Positions 6,875-13,324 of a stretch of 23,662 bases of DNA are shown one piece after another. The DNA is from Fimenecus sp963624605 (lineage in GTDB: Bacteria > Bacillota > Clostridia > Oscillospirales > Acutalibacteraceae). Position 1 is the first letter of the stretch. Every line of letters starts with the position of its first letter. Made by a program: the position numbers and the translations under genes. The notes below the pieces were generated by a model that saw only the letters and a list, made by a program, of their open reading frames with translations, ran no database searches and had not been told where the DNA came from. The stretch spans positions 1 through 23,662 of the forward strand of contig CAVFQD010000025.1 in the NCBI GenBank assembly GCA_963624605.1, written 5' to 3'.

Positions 6875-7043
6875 AATTTAGGGTTGTTTGAGGAGGGGGT
6901 ATAAATACTCTGACGGGTTGCGGCCCCCGTTCAAAGTACACTGTAATAATAACGGGCATTTATGAATTAGCAATGAACAAACGGTTAAAATATGACGAAT
7001 AATTTATTAACAGCCGCTAAATTAAATAAATTGCGGATAAACA

Positions 7044-7083
7044 CGAACAAATGTTTGACAAACAAGAACATTTGTGCTAATAT
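7044..7083 (+). promoter_or_regulatory. lexA promoter with SOS boxes
   Basis: TTGACA (7055-7060), 17 bp, TAATAT (7078-7083). CGAACAAATGTTTG at 7044-7057 fits the Gram-positive LexA box CGAACRNRYGTTYG exactly and overlaps the -35. A degenerate second box, AGAACATTTGTGCT (7065-7078), fills the spacer up to the -10. This indicates LexA autorepression and induction by DNA damage. Confidence 0.88.
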
Positions 7084-7129
7084 ACATTATAAGCAGAAGA
7101 ACACACGCAAATTTATAAGGAGGTTTGTT

Positions 7130-7726
7130 ATGGCATCCATAAATCAAAAACAAAAGCAGATATATGAATACCTTATGGAGCGTTCACAGGTGAGTAAGGT
7201 TCCGCCCACCGTTCGTGAAATTGCCGCCGCGGTCGGTCTTAAATCCCCGTCGTCGGTTCAGGCTAACCTTGACGCTCTCGAAAAAGCAGGGTATATAGAA
7301 AGAGACCCGATGCTCAAGCGTTCGGTGCGCGTCTGCAACGAACCGCAGAACGACTACACACAGGTCCCGCTTGTCGGTACGGTTACCGCAGGTGCTCCTA
7401 TCCTTGCCGTTGAGCAGATTGAGGGCTATGTTCCCTATATCGGAAGAAGTTCAAGCGACAAGCCGCTTTTTGCCCTTAAGGTCAGGGGCGAAAGTATGAT
7501 AAACGCCGGCATTTTAAGCGGCGATATTGTAATTGTCGAAAAAACGCCATCTGCGCAAAACGGCGAAATGGTTGTTGCTCTTATTGAGGACGAGGCTACG
7601 GTCAAGACCTTTTATAAGGAAAACGGACATTTCCGTCTCCAGCCGCAGAACGACGCTTATGAGCCGATAATCGTCGATGAGGTCGTTATCCTCGGTAAGG
7701 TAGTAGGGCTTATCAGAAACTATTAA
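7130..7726 (+). CDS. lexA: SOS repressor LexA
   Basis: The product is 198 residues from ATG 7130, which follows AAGGAGG; an upstream in-frame start at 6992 lies before the promoter and is rejected. The N-terminal winged helix (residues 1-70, including PPTVREIAAAVGLKSPSSVQ) binds SOS boxes. The C-terminal S24 peptidase-like domain self-cleaves when RecA filaments form. The cleavage site Ala87-Gly88 (VTAGAP), catalytic Ser122 in GESM and Lys159 in ATVK are present. The promoter carries its own boxes. It is a single-gene unit closed by the terminator at 7746. Confidence 0.97.
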   Translation: MASINQKQKQIYEYLMERSQVSKVPPTVREIAAAVGLKSPSSVQANLDALEKAGYIERDPMLKRSVRVCNEPQNDYTQVPLVGTVTAGAPILAVEQIEGYVPYIGRSSSDKPLFALKVRGESMINAGILSGDIVIVEKTPSAQNGEMVVALIEDEATVKTFYKENGHFRLQPQNDAYEPIIVDEVVILGKVVGLIRNY

Positions 7727-7745
7727 AAACAGAAAATAAAAAATT

Positions 7746-7783
7746 AAGCACATTCATTCTGAAAAGGATGAATGTGCTTTTTG
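7746..7783. terminator. Bidirectional terminator between lexA and the radical SAM gene
   Basis: AAGCACATTCAT (7746-7757) pairs perfectly with ATGAATGTGCTT (7768-7779), with a 10-nt loop, followed by TTT on the plus strand and by AATTTTTTATTTT on the minus strand. It serves both convergent genes. Confidence 0.88.
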
Positions 7784-7794
7784 CGTGTTGAGGT

Positions 7795-9258
7795 TTATTC
7801 CTTGTCTTTGTTTGCACACCCTGCACAGCAGCCCGTGCAACCGGCAAACTCTTTTTTGCCCTCTTCGGTATCTCTGTAATACTGGGTGTGGGTCTCTCTG
7901 TGCTTTGTGGAGGTCCAGATTCTTTCCGCCTCGGGAGCCCAAGCCTTCGCGAAGTCAACGCATTTGTCACAAAGCTCGTCAACCGGTTCGGCGTGGAGCA
8001 GGTCTGATGAATGAGCACCGCTCTCTTTGACCATTTTACGCAGTGCCTCGGGATTTTCAAGCATGGGGCAGGGACGAAGATGGTTATCGTTAAACGGCTG
8101 ATTTTTATAATATTGTGTAAACAGCGGAGATTTAAGTGCCTGCATAAGCGTATGCGTTCTGATGTTCGTATCTGAATAGTGAATGAAAACGCAGGGCTCG
8201 ATGTCGCCTGCGGAGTTGATGTGGAAATAGTTCCTGCCGCCTGCGATACAGCCGCCGACATACTCTGCGTCGTTCTGGAAGTCCATAATGAATATCGGCT
8301 TGCCTGTCTTTGAATTTCTGACCTTGCGAAGCCATTTATACATATACTCGCGCTGTTCGGGCGTGGGTATAAGCTCCTTGTCCGCGCCATGTCCGACAGG
8401 CATATAGTTGAACATAAGGGAATATTTTGCACCCTTTTCGATTATCATATCCAAGAATTCGTCCGATGTAACAAACTCTATATTTTTTCTCGTATAGCAT
8501 ACGGAAACACCGAAAAGGCACTTGTTCTTTTTAAGCAGATCCATAGCCTCTATCGTGTGCTTGTAAGCCCCGTCGCCACGCCTCCAGTCGTTCGACTCCT
8601 CGGTGCCCTCAAGGCTTAAAGCGAGGGCGATGTTTCCGACCTCTTTCATATCATCGCAGAATTTCTGGTCAACCAAGGTGGCGTTAGTGTAAATTACAAA
8701 GCCTGCGTCCTGATTGTTTCTTGCAAGCTCAACGATGTCGTTTTTACGGATAAGCGGCTCGCCGCCCGTGAGCATATAGAAATGTGTGCCCATTTCCTTG
8801 CCTTGGGTTACGATTGACTGCATTTCCTCGTTTGTAAGGCTCTGCTTGTGACCGTATTCGGCAGCCCAACAGCCCTTGCATTTGAGGTTGCAGGCACTTG
8901 TCGGGTCGAAAAGTATAATAAACGGGATGTTGCAGTGATATTTTTCACGGTTGGCACGCACCGCCTTAGTGCCGTAAAGACCTGCGTCAACGCCCAAAGC
9001 CATAGCCATCTCCTCGGCTATATTTCTGTCAATGTCGTTGATAAGTCCGAGAACATACTGCCTCCAGATATTATCCTTGTCCGCTGCGGCTTGCTTGAAC
9101 GTTTCAAAGTTCTGCGGCGGGAAAAGCCCCTTGAAAATTGAGCTTCCTCTGTTTGCAAGCTTTACAAGGTTCGTGTCGGGATCTTTATCAATGTATTTTA
9201 ACAAATGCCGTAAGGTTTTGCGAATAACGGCTTTTTGAATTGTGTGCGACTGTGCCAT
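7795..9258 (-). CDS. Radical SAM protein of unknown substrate
   Basis: The product is 487 residues. The CxxxCxxC cluster motif is Cys123, Cys127, Cys130 (CNLKCKGCW), which binds the [4Fe-4S] cluster that cleaves S-adenosylmethionine. GGEP at 165-168 is the usual SAM-binding motif. Residues 1-110 form an N-terminal extension without a recognised domain. The segment around GGCIAGGRNYFHINSAGDIEPCVF resembles the SPASM/twitch auxiliary region. The C-terminus ends in a Cys cluster, CTGCCAGC, next to a further CDKC motif, consistent with auxiliary iron-sulfur binding. AAAGGGAG precedes the ATG. No precursor peptide or partner gene is adjacent, so it is not obviously a peptide-modifying enzyme. The superfamily is certain; the reaction is unknown. 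Confidence 0.88.
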   Translation of the reverse strand: MAQSHTIQKAVIRKTLRHLLKYIDKDPDTNLVKLANRGSSIFKGLFPPQNFETFKQAAADKDNIWRQYVLGLINDIDRNIAEEMAMALGVDAGLYGTKAVRANREKYHCNIPFIILFDPTSACNLKCKGCWAAEYGHKQSLTNEEMQSIVTQGKEMGTHFYMLTGGEPLIRKNDIVELARNNQDAGFVIYTNATLVDQKFCDDMKEVGNIALALSLEGTEESNDWRRGDGAYKHTIEAMDLLKKNKCLFGVSVCYTRKNIEFVTSDEFLDMIIEKGAKYSLMFNYMPVGHGADKELIPTPEQREYMYKWLRKVRNSKTGKPIFIMDFQNDAEYVGGCIAGGRNYFHINSAGDIEPCVFIHYSDTNIRTHTLMQALKSPLFTQYYKNQPFNDNHLRPCPMLENPEALRKMVKESGAHSSDLLHAEPVDELCDKCVDFAKAWAPEAERIWTSTKHRETHTQYYRDTEEGKKEFAGCTGCCAGCANKDKE

Positions 9259-9289
9259 CAGAATGCATCTCCCTTTGGTAATTTATAAT

Positions 9290-9318
9290 ATAGTAACATA
9301 TTTGTTTTGTATTGTAAA
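9290..9318 (-). promoter_or_regulatory. Probable promoter of the radical SAM gene
   Basis: On the minus strand, TTTACA (9318-9313) and TACTAT (9295-9290) are 17 bp apart, about 35 bp before the ATG at 9258. A reasonable but imperfect sigma-A match. Confidence 0.5.
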
Positions 9319-9390
9319 TGAACAATAGTAACGATTTTAGCGGCGAAATGGGCATTTTTTTAATAAATTGTGGAAATTCTCACTTCAATG

Positions 9391-9408
9391 TGATAAAATA
9401 TTTTATCA
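9391..9408. promoter_or_regulatory. 18-bp perfect palindrome, candidate operator
   Basis: TGATAAAATATTTTATCA is perfectly self-complementary. It lies between the divergent radical SAM and lgt genes, after a poor promoter-like TTGTGG at 9368-9373. It could be a repressor site for either gene. It does not match the exact FNR (TTGAT-N4-ATCAA) or Fur spacing. Confidence 0.4.
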
Positions 9409-9424
9409 TCCGAGCAAAGGGAGA

Positions 9425-9492
9425 AGTAGTGTGAAAATCACACTACTCATAATTATAATGCCCTCAAAATTTGCCTTTGGCAAAATTTTGAG
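9425..9492 (+). repeat. Two consecutive hairpins in the lgt upstream region
   Basis: Hairpin 1: AGTAGTGTGA (9425-9434) / TCACACTACT (9438-9447), a perfect 10-bp stem with an AAA loop. Hairpin 2: CTCAAAATTTGCC (9463-9475) / GGCAAAATTTTGAG (9479-9492), one bulge, TTT loop. Neither is followed by a T-run, so they are not ordinary terminators. They may be REP-like repeats or parts of the lgt leader RNA. Confidence 0.6.
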
Positions 9493-9500
9493 ATGGCAGA

Positions 9501-9574
9501 AATCACCATCACGCCTGTTCAGGCAACGCAGGTTAAATCGGTGATTATTTGTTGCCTGAAAGGCTATGGTGATT
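9501..9574 (+). promoter_or_regulatory. Nested-stem leader that can hide the lgt ribosome site
   Basis: AATCACCAT (9501-9509) pairs with ATGGTGATT (9566-9574), and inside it TTCAGGCAAC (9518-9527) pairs with GTTGCCTGAA (9551-9560). The outer stem contains GGTGAT, the best Shine-Dalgarno match for the ATG at 9578 (it complements the AUCACC of the 16S 3' end). A second GGTGATT copy at 9540-9546 in the loop could pair with AATCACC instead and release the ribosome site. This looks like cis-acting translational control. No known riboswitch class was recognised. Confidence 0.5.
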
Positions 9575-9577
9575 AGT

Positions 9578-10627
9578 ATGAAATTTTTAACCGATTATAC
9601 GGCGGTTACATTCACGGGTATTGACAAAACCTTCAGCGTGTATTCGACCTTCGTTGAATTTACGATACCTGTTGTCGATATTGATGTGAGCATCAAATTC
9701 TACGGCTTGATAATAGCGTTCGGCTTTTTGCTTGCGGTGCTTTTCGGCGGAAGAATGGCATACAAATGGAAAATCGACCTCAATAAAATGCTTGATGTTC
9801 TCCTCTACGGCACCGTCGGCGGAATTGTCGGCGCAAGGCTTTATTATGTGCTGTTTGAGTGGGATTATTACGGCAGTCATCTCTCTGAGATACCGAAGAT
9901 TTGGCACGGCGGACTCGCAATTTACGGCGGACTTATCGGAGCCGTGATCGTTGCATATTTTACCTGCCGCAGGATAGATTTGAATTTTCCGAAGCTTCTT
10001 GATATCTGCGCTATGAGCTTCCTTATCGGACAGGGAATAGGCAGATGGGGCAATTTTGCCAACCAGGAGGCATTCGGCACGAACACGACAATGCCGTGGG
10101 GAATGTACAGTGCAAAGATTTCGAGCTATCTTACGGAAAATCAGTCGCTTTTTGCCGAAAAGGGCATAAGCGTGGACCCGTCGAGCCCCGTTCATCCTAC
10201 CTTCCTTTATGAATCGCTGTGGTGTATTATGGGCTTTTTCATAATTTATTATATATGCCGTAAGCACTACAAATTCGCCGGTCAGCTCATACTCTGCTAC
10301 GGCGTTATCTACGGAGCGGAAAGGGCGGTAGTCGAGGGATTCAGAACGGACAGTCTTTATATTCCCGACACCTCGATAAGAATTTCACAGCTTCTTTCGG
10401 CGATAATTGCCGTGCTTTGTCTTGCGGCACTTATCGCAAAATTCGCAGAGCTTAAAAAATATCCCAAGCCATATGATCCAGTTGAGGTTTTGCCGGAGGA
10501 GCTTGACTATGTCGTCAGGGACAAACGCAAGGAAAAGGACGAGGAAACGGCTAAGGCTAAAAATATAGTTAAGCTTCAGAAGAAGAAAAAGAAGCAGGAA
10601 GAAAAGAAGTTAAAGGGCGGAAAATAA
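9578..10627 (+). CDS. lgt: Prolipoprotein diacylglyceryl transferase
   Basis: The product is 349 residues from ATG 9578; an alternative ATG at 9566 lies inside the leader stem and has no ribosome site. Lgt moves diacylglycerol from phosphatidylglycerol onto the lipobox cysteine of prelipoproteins in the cytoplasmic membrane. The diagnostic signature GRWGNFANQE is at about 155-164, and HGGLAIYGG at 110-118. HPTFLYES and the late GAERAVVEGFRTDSL motif are also present. About seven membrane segments run from residue 41 to about 305. The last 45 residues are an unusually long, Lys/Glu-rich cytosolic tail (many KKKK runs) beyond the core enzyme. The stop is 1 nt before the folD ATG, indicating an operon. 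Confidence 0.95.
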   Translation: MKFLTDYTAVTFTGIDKTFSVYSTFVEFTIPVVDIDVSIKFYGLIIAFGFLLAVLFGGRMAYKWKIDLNKMLDVLLYGTVGGIVGARLYYVLFEWDYYGSHLSEIPKIWHGGLAIYGGLIGAVIVAYFTCRRIDLNFPKLLDICAMSFLIGQGIGRWGNFANQEAFGTNTTMPWGMYSAKISSYLTENQSLFAEKGISVDPSSPVHPTFLYESLWCIMGFFIIYYICRKHYKFAGQLILCYGVIYGAERAVVEGFRTDSLYIPDTSIRISQLLSAIIAVLCLAALIAKFAELKKYPKPYDPVEVLPEELDYVVRDKRKEKDEETAKAKNIVKLQKKKKKQEEKKLKGGK

Positions 10628-10628
10628 A

Positions 10629-11486
10629 ATGGCACAGATAATTGACGGAAAAGCGGTTTCACAGTTCGTTAAGGACGAGGTTAAAAAAGAGGTTTCGGCG
10701 CTCGGCGAAAAGGGCGTGACGGTAGGTCTTGCGGTAATTATAGTCGGCAACGACCCCGCGTCGAGAACATATGTAAACAACAAGAAAAAGGCTTGTGAGG
10801 CTACGGGAATTATTTCCGAGGAGTACGCTCTGCCCGAGGACACAACTATGGAGGAGCTGCTCGCGCTCATAAGAGAGCTCAATGCCAAGAAAAGCATAAA
10901 CGGCATACTCTGTCAGCTTCCGCTCCCGAAGCATCTTGACGAAAAGATTATCATTGAAAACATTGACCCGATAAAGGATGTTGACGCTTTCCATGCGGTG
11001 AACACGGGTCATATTATGATAGGCGATTATTCGTTTTTGCCTTGCACTCCGGCAGGCATAATGGAAATGCTCAAATATTACAATATTGAAATTGAGGGCA
11101 AGGAGTGCGTGGTTATCGGCAGAAGCAATATCGTAGGCAAGCCTATGGCAATGCTCCTTTTGCAGAAAAACGGCACTGTTACCGTGTGTCATTCAAGGAC
11201 GAAAAATCTTAAAGAGCTTACCTCCCGTGCGGACATACTCGTGGCGGCTGTCGGAAAACCGTATTTTGTTACTGCTGATATGGTCAAGGACGGCGCAGTG
11301 GTAATCGATGTCGGAATGGACAGAAACAAGGAGGGCAAGCTTTGCGGAGATGTTGACTTCGCAGAGGTTGAGAAAAAGGCCTCGTACATTACTCCCGTTC
11401 CCGGCGGCGTAGGTCCCATGACCATTGCAACGCTTATGAAAAATACCGTTACTGCGGCAAAAATACAGAACGGGATATCTTTTTAA
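10629..11486 (+). CDS. folD: Methylenetetrahydrofolate dehydrogenase / cyclohydrolase
   Basis: The 285-residue enzyme interconverts methylene-, methenyl- and 10-formyl-tetrahydrofolate with NADP, supplying formyl groups for purine synthesis. The catalytic Tyr48 and Lys52 are in the TYVNNK motif. The folate-site CQLPLP is at 95-100, the Rossmann-like cofactor loop GRSNIVGKP at 164-172, and PVPGGVGPMTIATLM is near the C-terminus. It follows lgt by a single base, and the ribosome site (AAGGGCGG) lies in the lgt tail. Length and motifs are normal for the family. Confidence 0.97.
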   Translation: MAQIIDGKAVSQFVKDEVKKEVSALGEKGVTVGLAVIIVGNDPASRTYVNNKKKACEATGIISEEYALPEDTTMEELLALIRELNAKKSINGILCQLPLPKHLDEKIIIENIDPIKDVDAFHAVNTGHIMIGDYSFLPCTPAGIMEMLKYYNIEIEGKECVVIGRSNIVGKPMAMLLLQKNGTVTVCHSRTKNLKELTSRADILVAAVGKPYFVTADMVKDGAVVIDVGMDRNKEGKLCGDVDFAEVEKKASYITPVPGGVGPMTIATLMKNTVTAAKIQNGISF

Positions 11487-11505
11487 CAAAACCTGAAAAA
11501 TTTTG

Positions 11506-11534
11506 TTGACGGTAAAGCTATAATGCTATATTAT
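11506..11534 (+). promoter_or_regulatory. Promoter of the GPH transporter gene
   Basis: TTGACG (11506-11511), 17 bp, TATTAT (11529-11534). A/T-rich arms AACAAAA (11485-11491) and TTTTGTT (11501-11507) just upstream could form a weak terminator for folD or an operator overlapping the -35. Confidence 0.65.
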
Positions 11535-11563
11535 TAAATATATTATTTTTAGGGGTGATTCTA

Positions 11564-13018
11564 ATGGGTTCAAATGCAAAAAAGTATATGAGCTTTAAGG
11601 AAATTGCGGCATATTCGCTCGGACTTTTCGGTTTCCAGGCTATTGTCGGTCTCTTAAACTCATATCAGGCAGAATTTGACGCGTCAATCCTCGGTGCGGA
11701 CATTGCAATCGTCGGAATACTTATCCTTGTTGCAAAGATTATTTCCGCCGTTGCCGACCCTGTTGTCGGAAATTTGGTTGACCGTTCAAAATCAAAGCTC
11801 GGCAAGTTCAAGTCGATGATTGTTTATTCGCTTGTTCCCTTGCTTGTGTTCACGGCTGTTGTGTTCGTGAAGGTTCCGTTCAAGGGCTTCGGTCTCTATG
11901 CTTGGATATTCGTTACATATCTTATCTGGAGCATAGCGATGACAATGGGTGATGTTCCCTCACAGGGTATCGCTTCGGCGCTCACTCCCGACCCGACGGA
12001 GAGAACAAATGTAGTTTCAATTTCAAACACCTTTAAGCAGATAGGCTTCTCAGCTTGCGTGGTTATCGTTCCCATCGTTTGCCTTATCATCAAGGGCGGC
12101 TCAAAGGTTATCGTTGCCAAGGGTGAAACCGATACTCCCATGATTGCGGCAGAGTACCTCGGCACGGCAATTCTTACTGCGATTTTCGGCTGTGCGCTTT
12201 TCGCTCTCATTCCGCTTATCAATAAGGAGAGAGTTAAGGTTGAGTCAAACGAAAAAACAACCGCTAAGGATATGCTTGCGGCGCTTAAAGACAACAAACC
12301 GCTTATGCTTGTAATCGTTTCCTATTTCCTCGGCTTCGGCAGACAGATGGCAATGGGTATTCAGGTTCAGGCGGCTAATGTTTTGTTGGGCTCGCAGAAC
12401 CTTGTTGCTGTTCTCGGTATCGTAACGGCGGTAGGCTCAATGATTTCAATGGCGCTGTGCCCCGTTCTTATCAAAAAGCTTGACGAAAAGAAAGCGTACA
12501 TTCTTCTTTCGGTTTACGGCTTTGCGGCTTCGATATTCTCATTTGTTATCGGACATTTCTGGTTCAGAAGCCCCGACAATACGGTGCTTACCGTTCTGTT
12601 CTACGCTTCGCTCTTCCTCATCGGTCTCCAGTTTGGTGCGGTTACGCTTATGCCGATGATTATGACGGCGGACGCCGTTGACTACTACGAGTATGAAACG
12701 GGCAAGAGAATGGAGGGTGCGGCTTATTCAATCCTCACTCTTACAATCAAGGTTTGCTTGGCTCTCGGTACCGCTCTCGGACTTGTATTCGTTCAGTTCT
12801 CGGGCTATGCGGACACACTCGCACAGATTAACGCAGGTACGGCTACGGGCTTTACCGCTTCCACAAAGGATGTTATCTTCTTTGCATACACGGCGGTTCC
12901 CGGTATCCTTGCTCTTCTCTCGATTATTCCGATGTTCAAGTACGACATCGTAGGCGAGAAAAAGCAGGCAATCTCAAAGGCTCTTCAGGAGCGCAGAGGC
13001 ACAAAGGAAGAAGCATAA
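11564..13018 (+). CDS. GPH-family (glycoside-pentoside-hexuronide) sugar:cation symporter
   Basis: The product is 484 residues from ATG 11564, which has AGGGGTGAT in front; an in-frame GTG at 11555 overlaps that ribosome site. About twelve membrane segments are visible. The motif ADPVVGNLVDRSKSKLGKFK after helix 2 is the hallmark of the MelB/GPH (MFS_2) branch, whose conserved aspartates bind the coupling cation. WSIAMTMGDVPSQGIASALTPDPTERT and the late DAVDYYEYETGKRMEGAAYS motif also fit. It should import a glycoside, pentose or hexuronide with Na+ or H+ in the cytoplasmic membrane. No sugar-catabolism gene is adjacent, so the substrate cannot be named. It is monocistronic. Confidence 0.9.
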   Translation: MGSNAKKYMSFKEIAAYSLGLFGFQAIVGLLNSYQAEFDASILGADIAIVGILILVAKIISAVADPVVGNLVDRSKSKLGKFKSMIVYSLVPLLVFTAVVFVKVPFKGFGLYAWIFVTYLIWSIAMTMGDVPSQGIASALTPDPTERTNVVSISNTFKQIGFSACVVIVPIVCLIIKGGSKVIVAKGETDTPMIAAEYLGTAILTAIFGCALFALIPLINKERVKVESNEKTTAKDMLAALKDNKPLMLVIVSYFLGFGRQMAMGIQVQAANVLLGSQNLVAVLGIVTAVGSMISMALCPVLIKKLDEKKAYILLSVYGFAASIFSFVIGHFWFRSPDNTVLTVLFYASLFLIGLQFGAVTLMPMIMTADAVDYYEYETGKRMEGAAYSILTLTIKVCLALGTALGLVFVQFSGYADTLAQINAGTATGFTASTKDVIFFAYTAVPGILALLSIIPMFKYDIVGEKKQAISKALQERRGTKEEA

Positions 13019-13036
13019 CGGCTTTTACAGTTCATT

Positions 13037-13068
13037 TACGGAGATGTTTTTCAACATCTCCGTATTTT
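13037..13068 (+). terminator. Terminator of the GPH transporter gene
   Basis: TACGGAGATGTT (13037-13048) pairs with AACATCTCCGTA (13053-13064), loop TTTC, followed by TTTT. It lies about 20 bp after the stop codon. Confidence 0.85.
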
Positions 13069-13071
13069 GTG

Positions 13072-13119
13072 TTGACAAGCTTGTGTTCGGTATGTTATTC
13101 TTTATTCTGTTACGTAACA
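13072..13119 (+). promoter_or_regulatory. Promoter and palindromic operator of the peptide-ABC exporter unit
   Basis: TTGACA (13072-13077), 18 bp, TATTCT (13096-13101). Directly downstream lies the perfect 12-bp palindrome TGTTACGTAACA (13108-13119), which covers the expected transcription start and may bind a repressor. AAGGAGG for the small gene follows at 13133. Confidence 0.6.
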
Positions 13120-13146
13120 AAAATTTACAAAAAAGGAGGCAGAAAA

Positions 13147-13251
13147 ATGATTAACAACTATTCAAGAAACAGACATTATATGGATTTGCCAATGGATTCT
13201 TATAATATTTTCTGCCCCGAGAGGACGCATTATCCCATTCTTGCGATTTAA
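13147..13251 (+). CDS. Unrecognised 34-residue peptide upstream of an ABC exporter
   Basis: ATG 13147 follows a perfect AAGGAGG (13133-13139) with 7-nt spacing, and has its own promoter, so translation is likely. The peptide is Tyr/His/Asn/Pro-rich with one Cys. It begins MINNYSRNRH, has YMDLPMDSYNIF in the middle and ends CPERTHYPILAI. It contains two HYxxL motifs (HYMDL, HYPIL). There is no signal peptide, no double-glycine leader and no membrane helix. Its stop is 25 nt before an intrinsic terminator, and two ABC exporter genes come next. It may be an exported peptide (modified or plain), or a leader peptide whose translation controls the terminator. I do not recognise a family. Confidence 0.7.
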   Translation: MINNYSRNRHYMDLPMDSYNIFCPERTHYPILAI

Positions 13252-13275
13252 CTTTTGTTATTTATGGGTGTATCG

Positions 13276-13306
13276 GTGCTGTCGGAGTTTCGGCAGCGCT
13301 TTTTTA
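13276..13306 (+). terminator. Intrinsic terminator/attenuator between the peptide and exporter genes
   Basis: GTGCTGTCG (13276-13284) pairs with CGGCAGCGC (13291-13299), with two G-U pairs and a 6-nt loop, followed by TTTTTT. With no other promoter visible before the exporter genes, it must be read through or relieved for their expression, so it probably sets the peptide:exporter ratio or acts as an attenuator. A short competing pairing is possible between CTGCC in the peptide gene and GGCAG of the stem, but it is weak. Confidence 0.75.
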
Positions 13307-13324
13307 TTTGTTTTGGGAGGATTT

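Noticed and set aside
6911..6945. tRNA-like GTTCAAA next to a G/C-rich segment upstream of lexA
   Set aside because: No acceptor stem, anticodon arm or D-loop could be assembled on either strand.
7713..8432. 239-codon minus-strand frame overlapping the radical SAM gene
   Set aside because: It is an alternative frame of the radical SAM gene, runs across the shared terminator, and its composition is Ser/Arg/Pro-biased without motifs.
9391..9408. FNR or Fur box
   Set aside because: The palindrome has a longer centre than TTGAT-N4-ATCAA and does not fit the 7-1-7 Fur layout, so it is kept only as an unnamed palindrome.
13147..13251. AgrD-type autoinducing peptide
   Set aside because: It has a single Cys but no amphipathic N-terminal helix, no acidic C-terminal tail and no adjacent AgrB-like protease.
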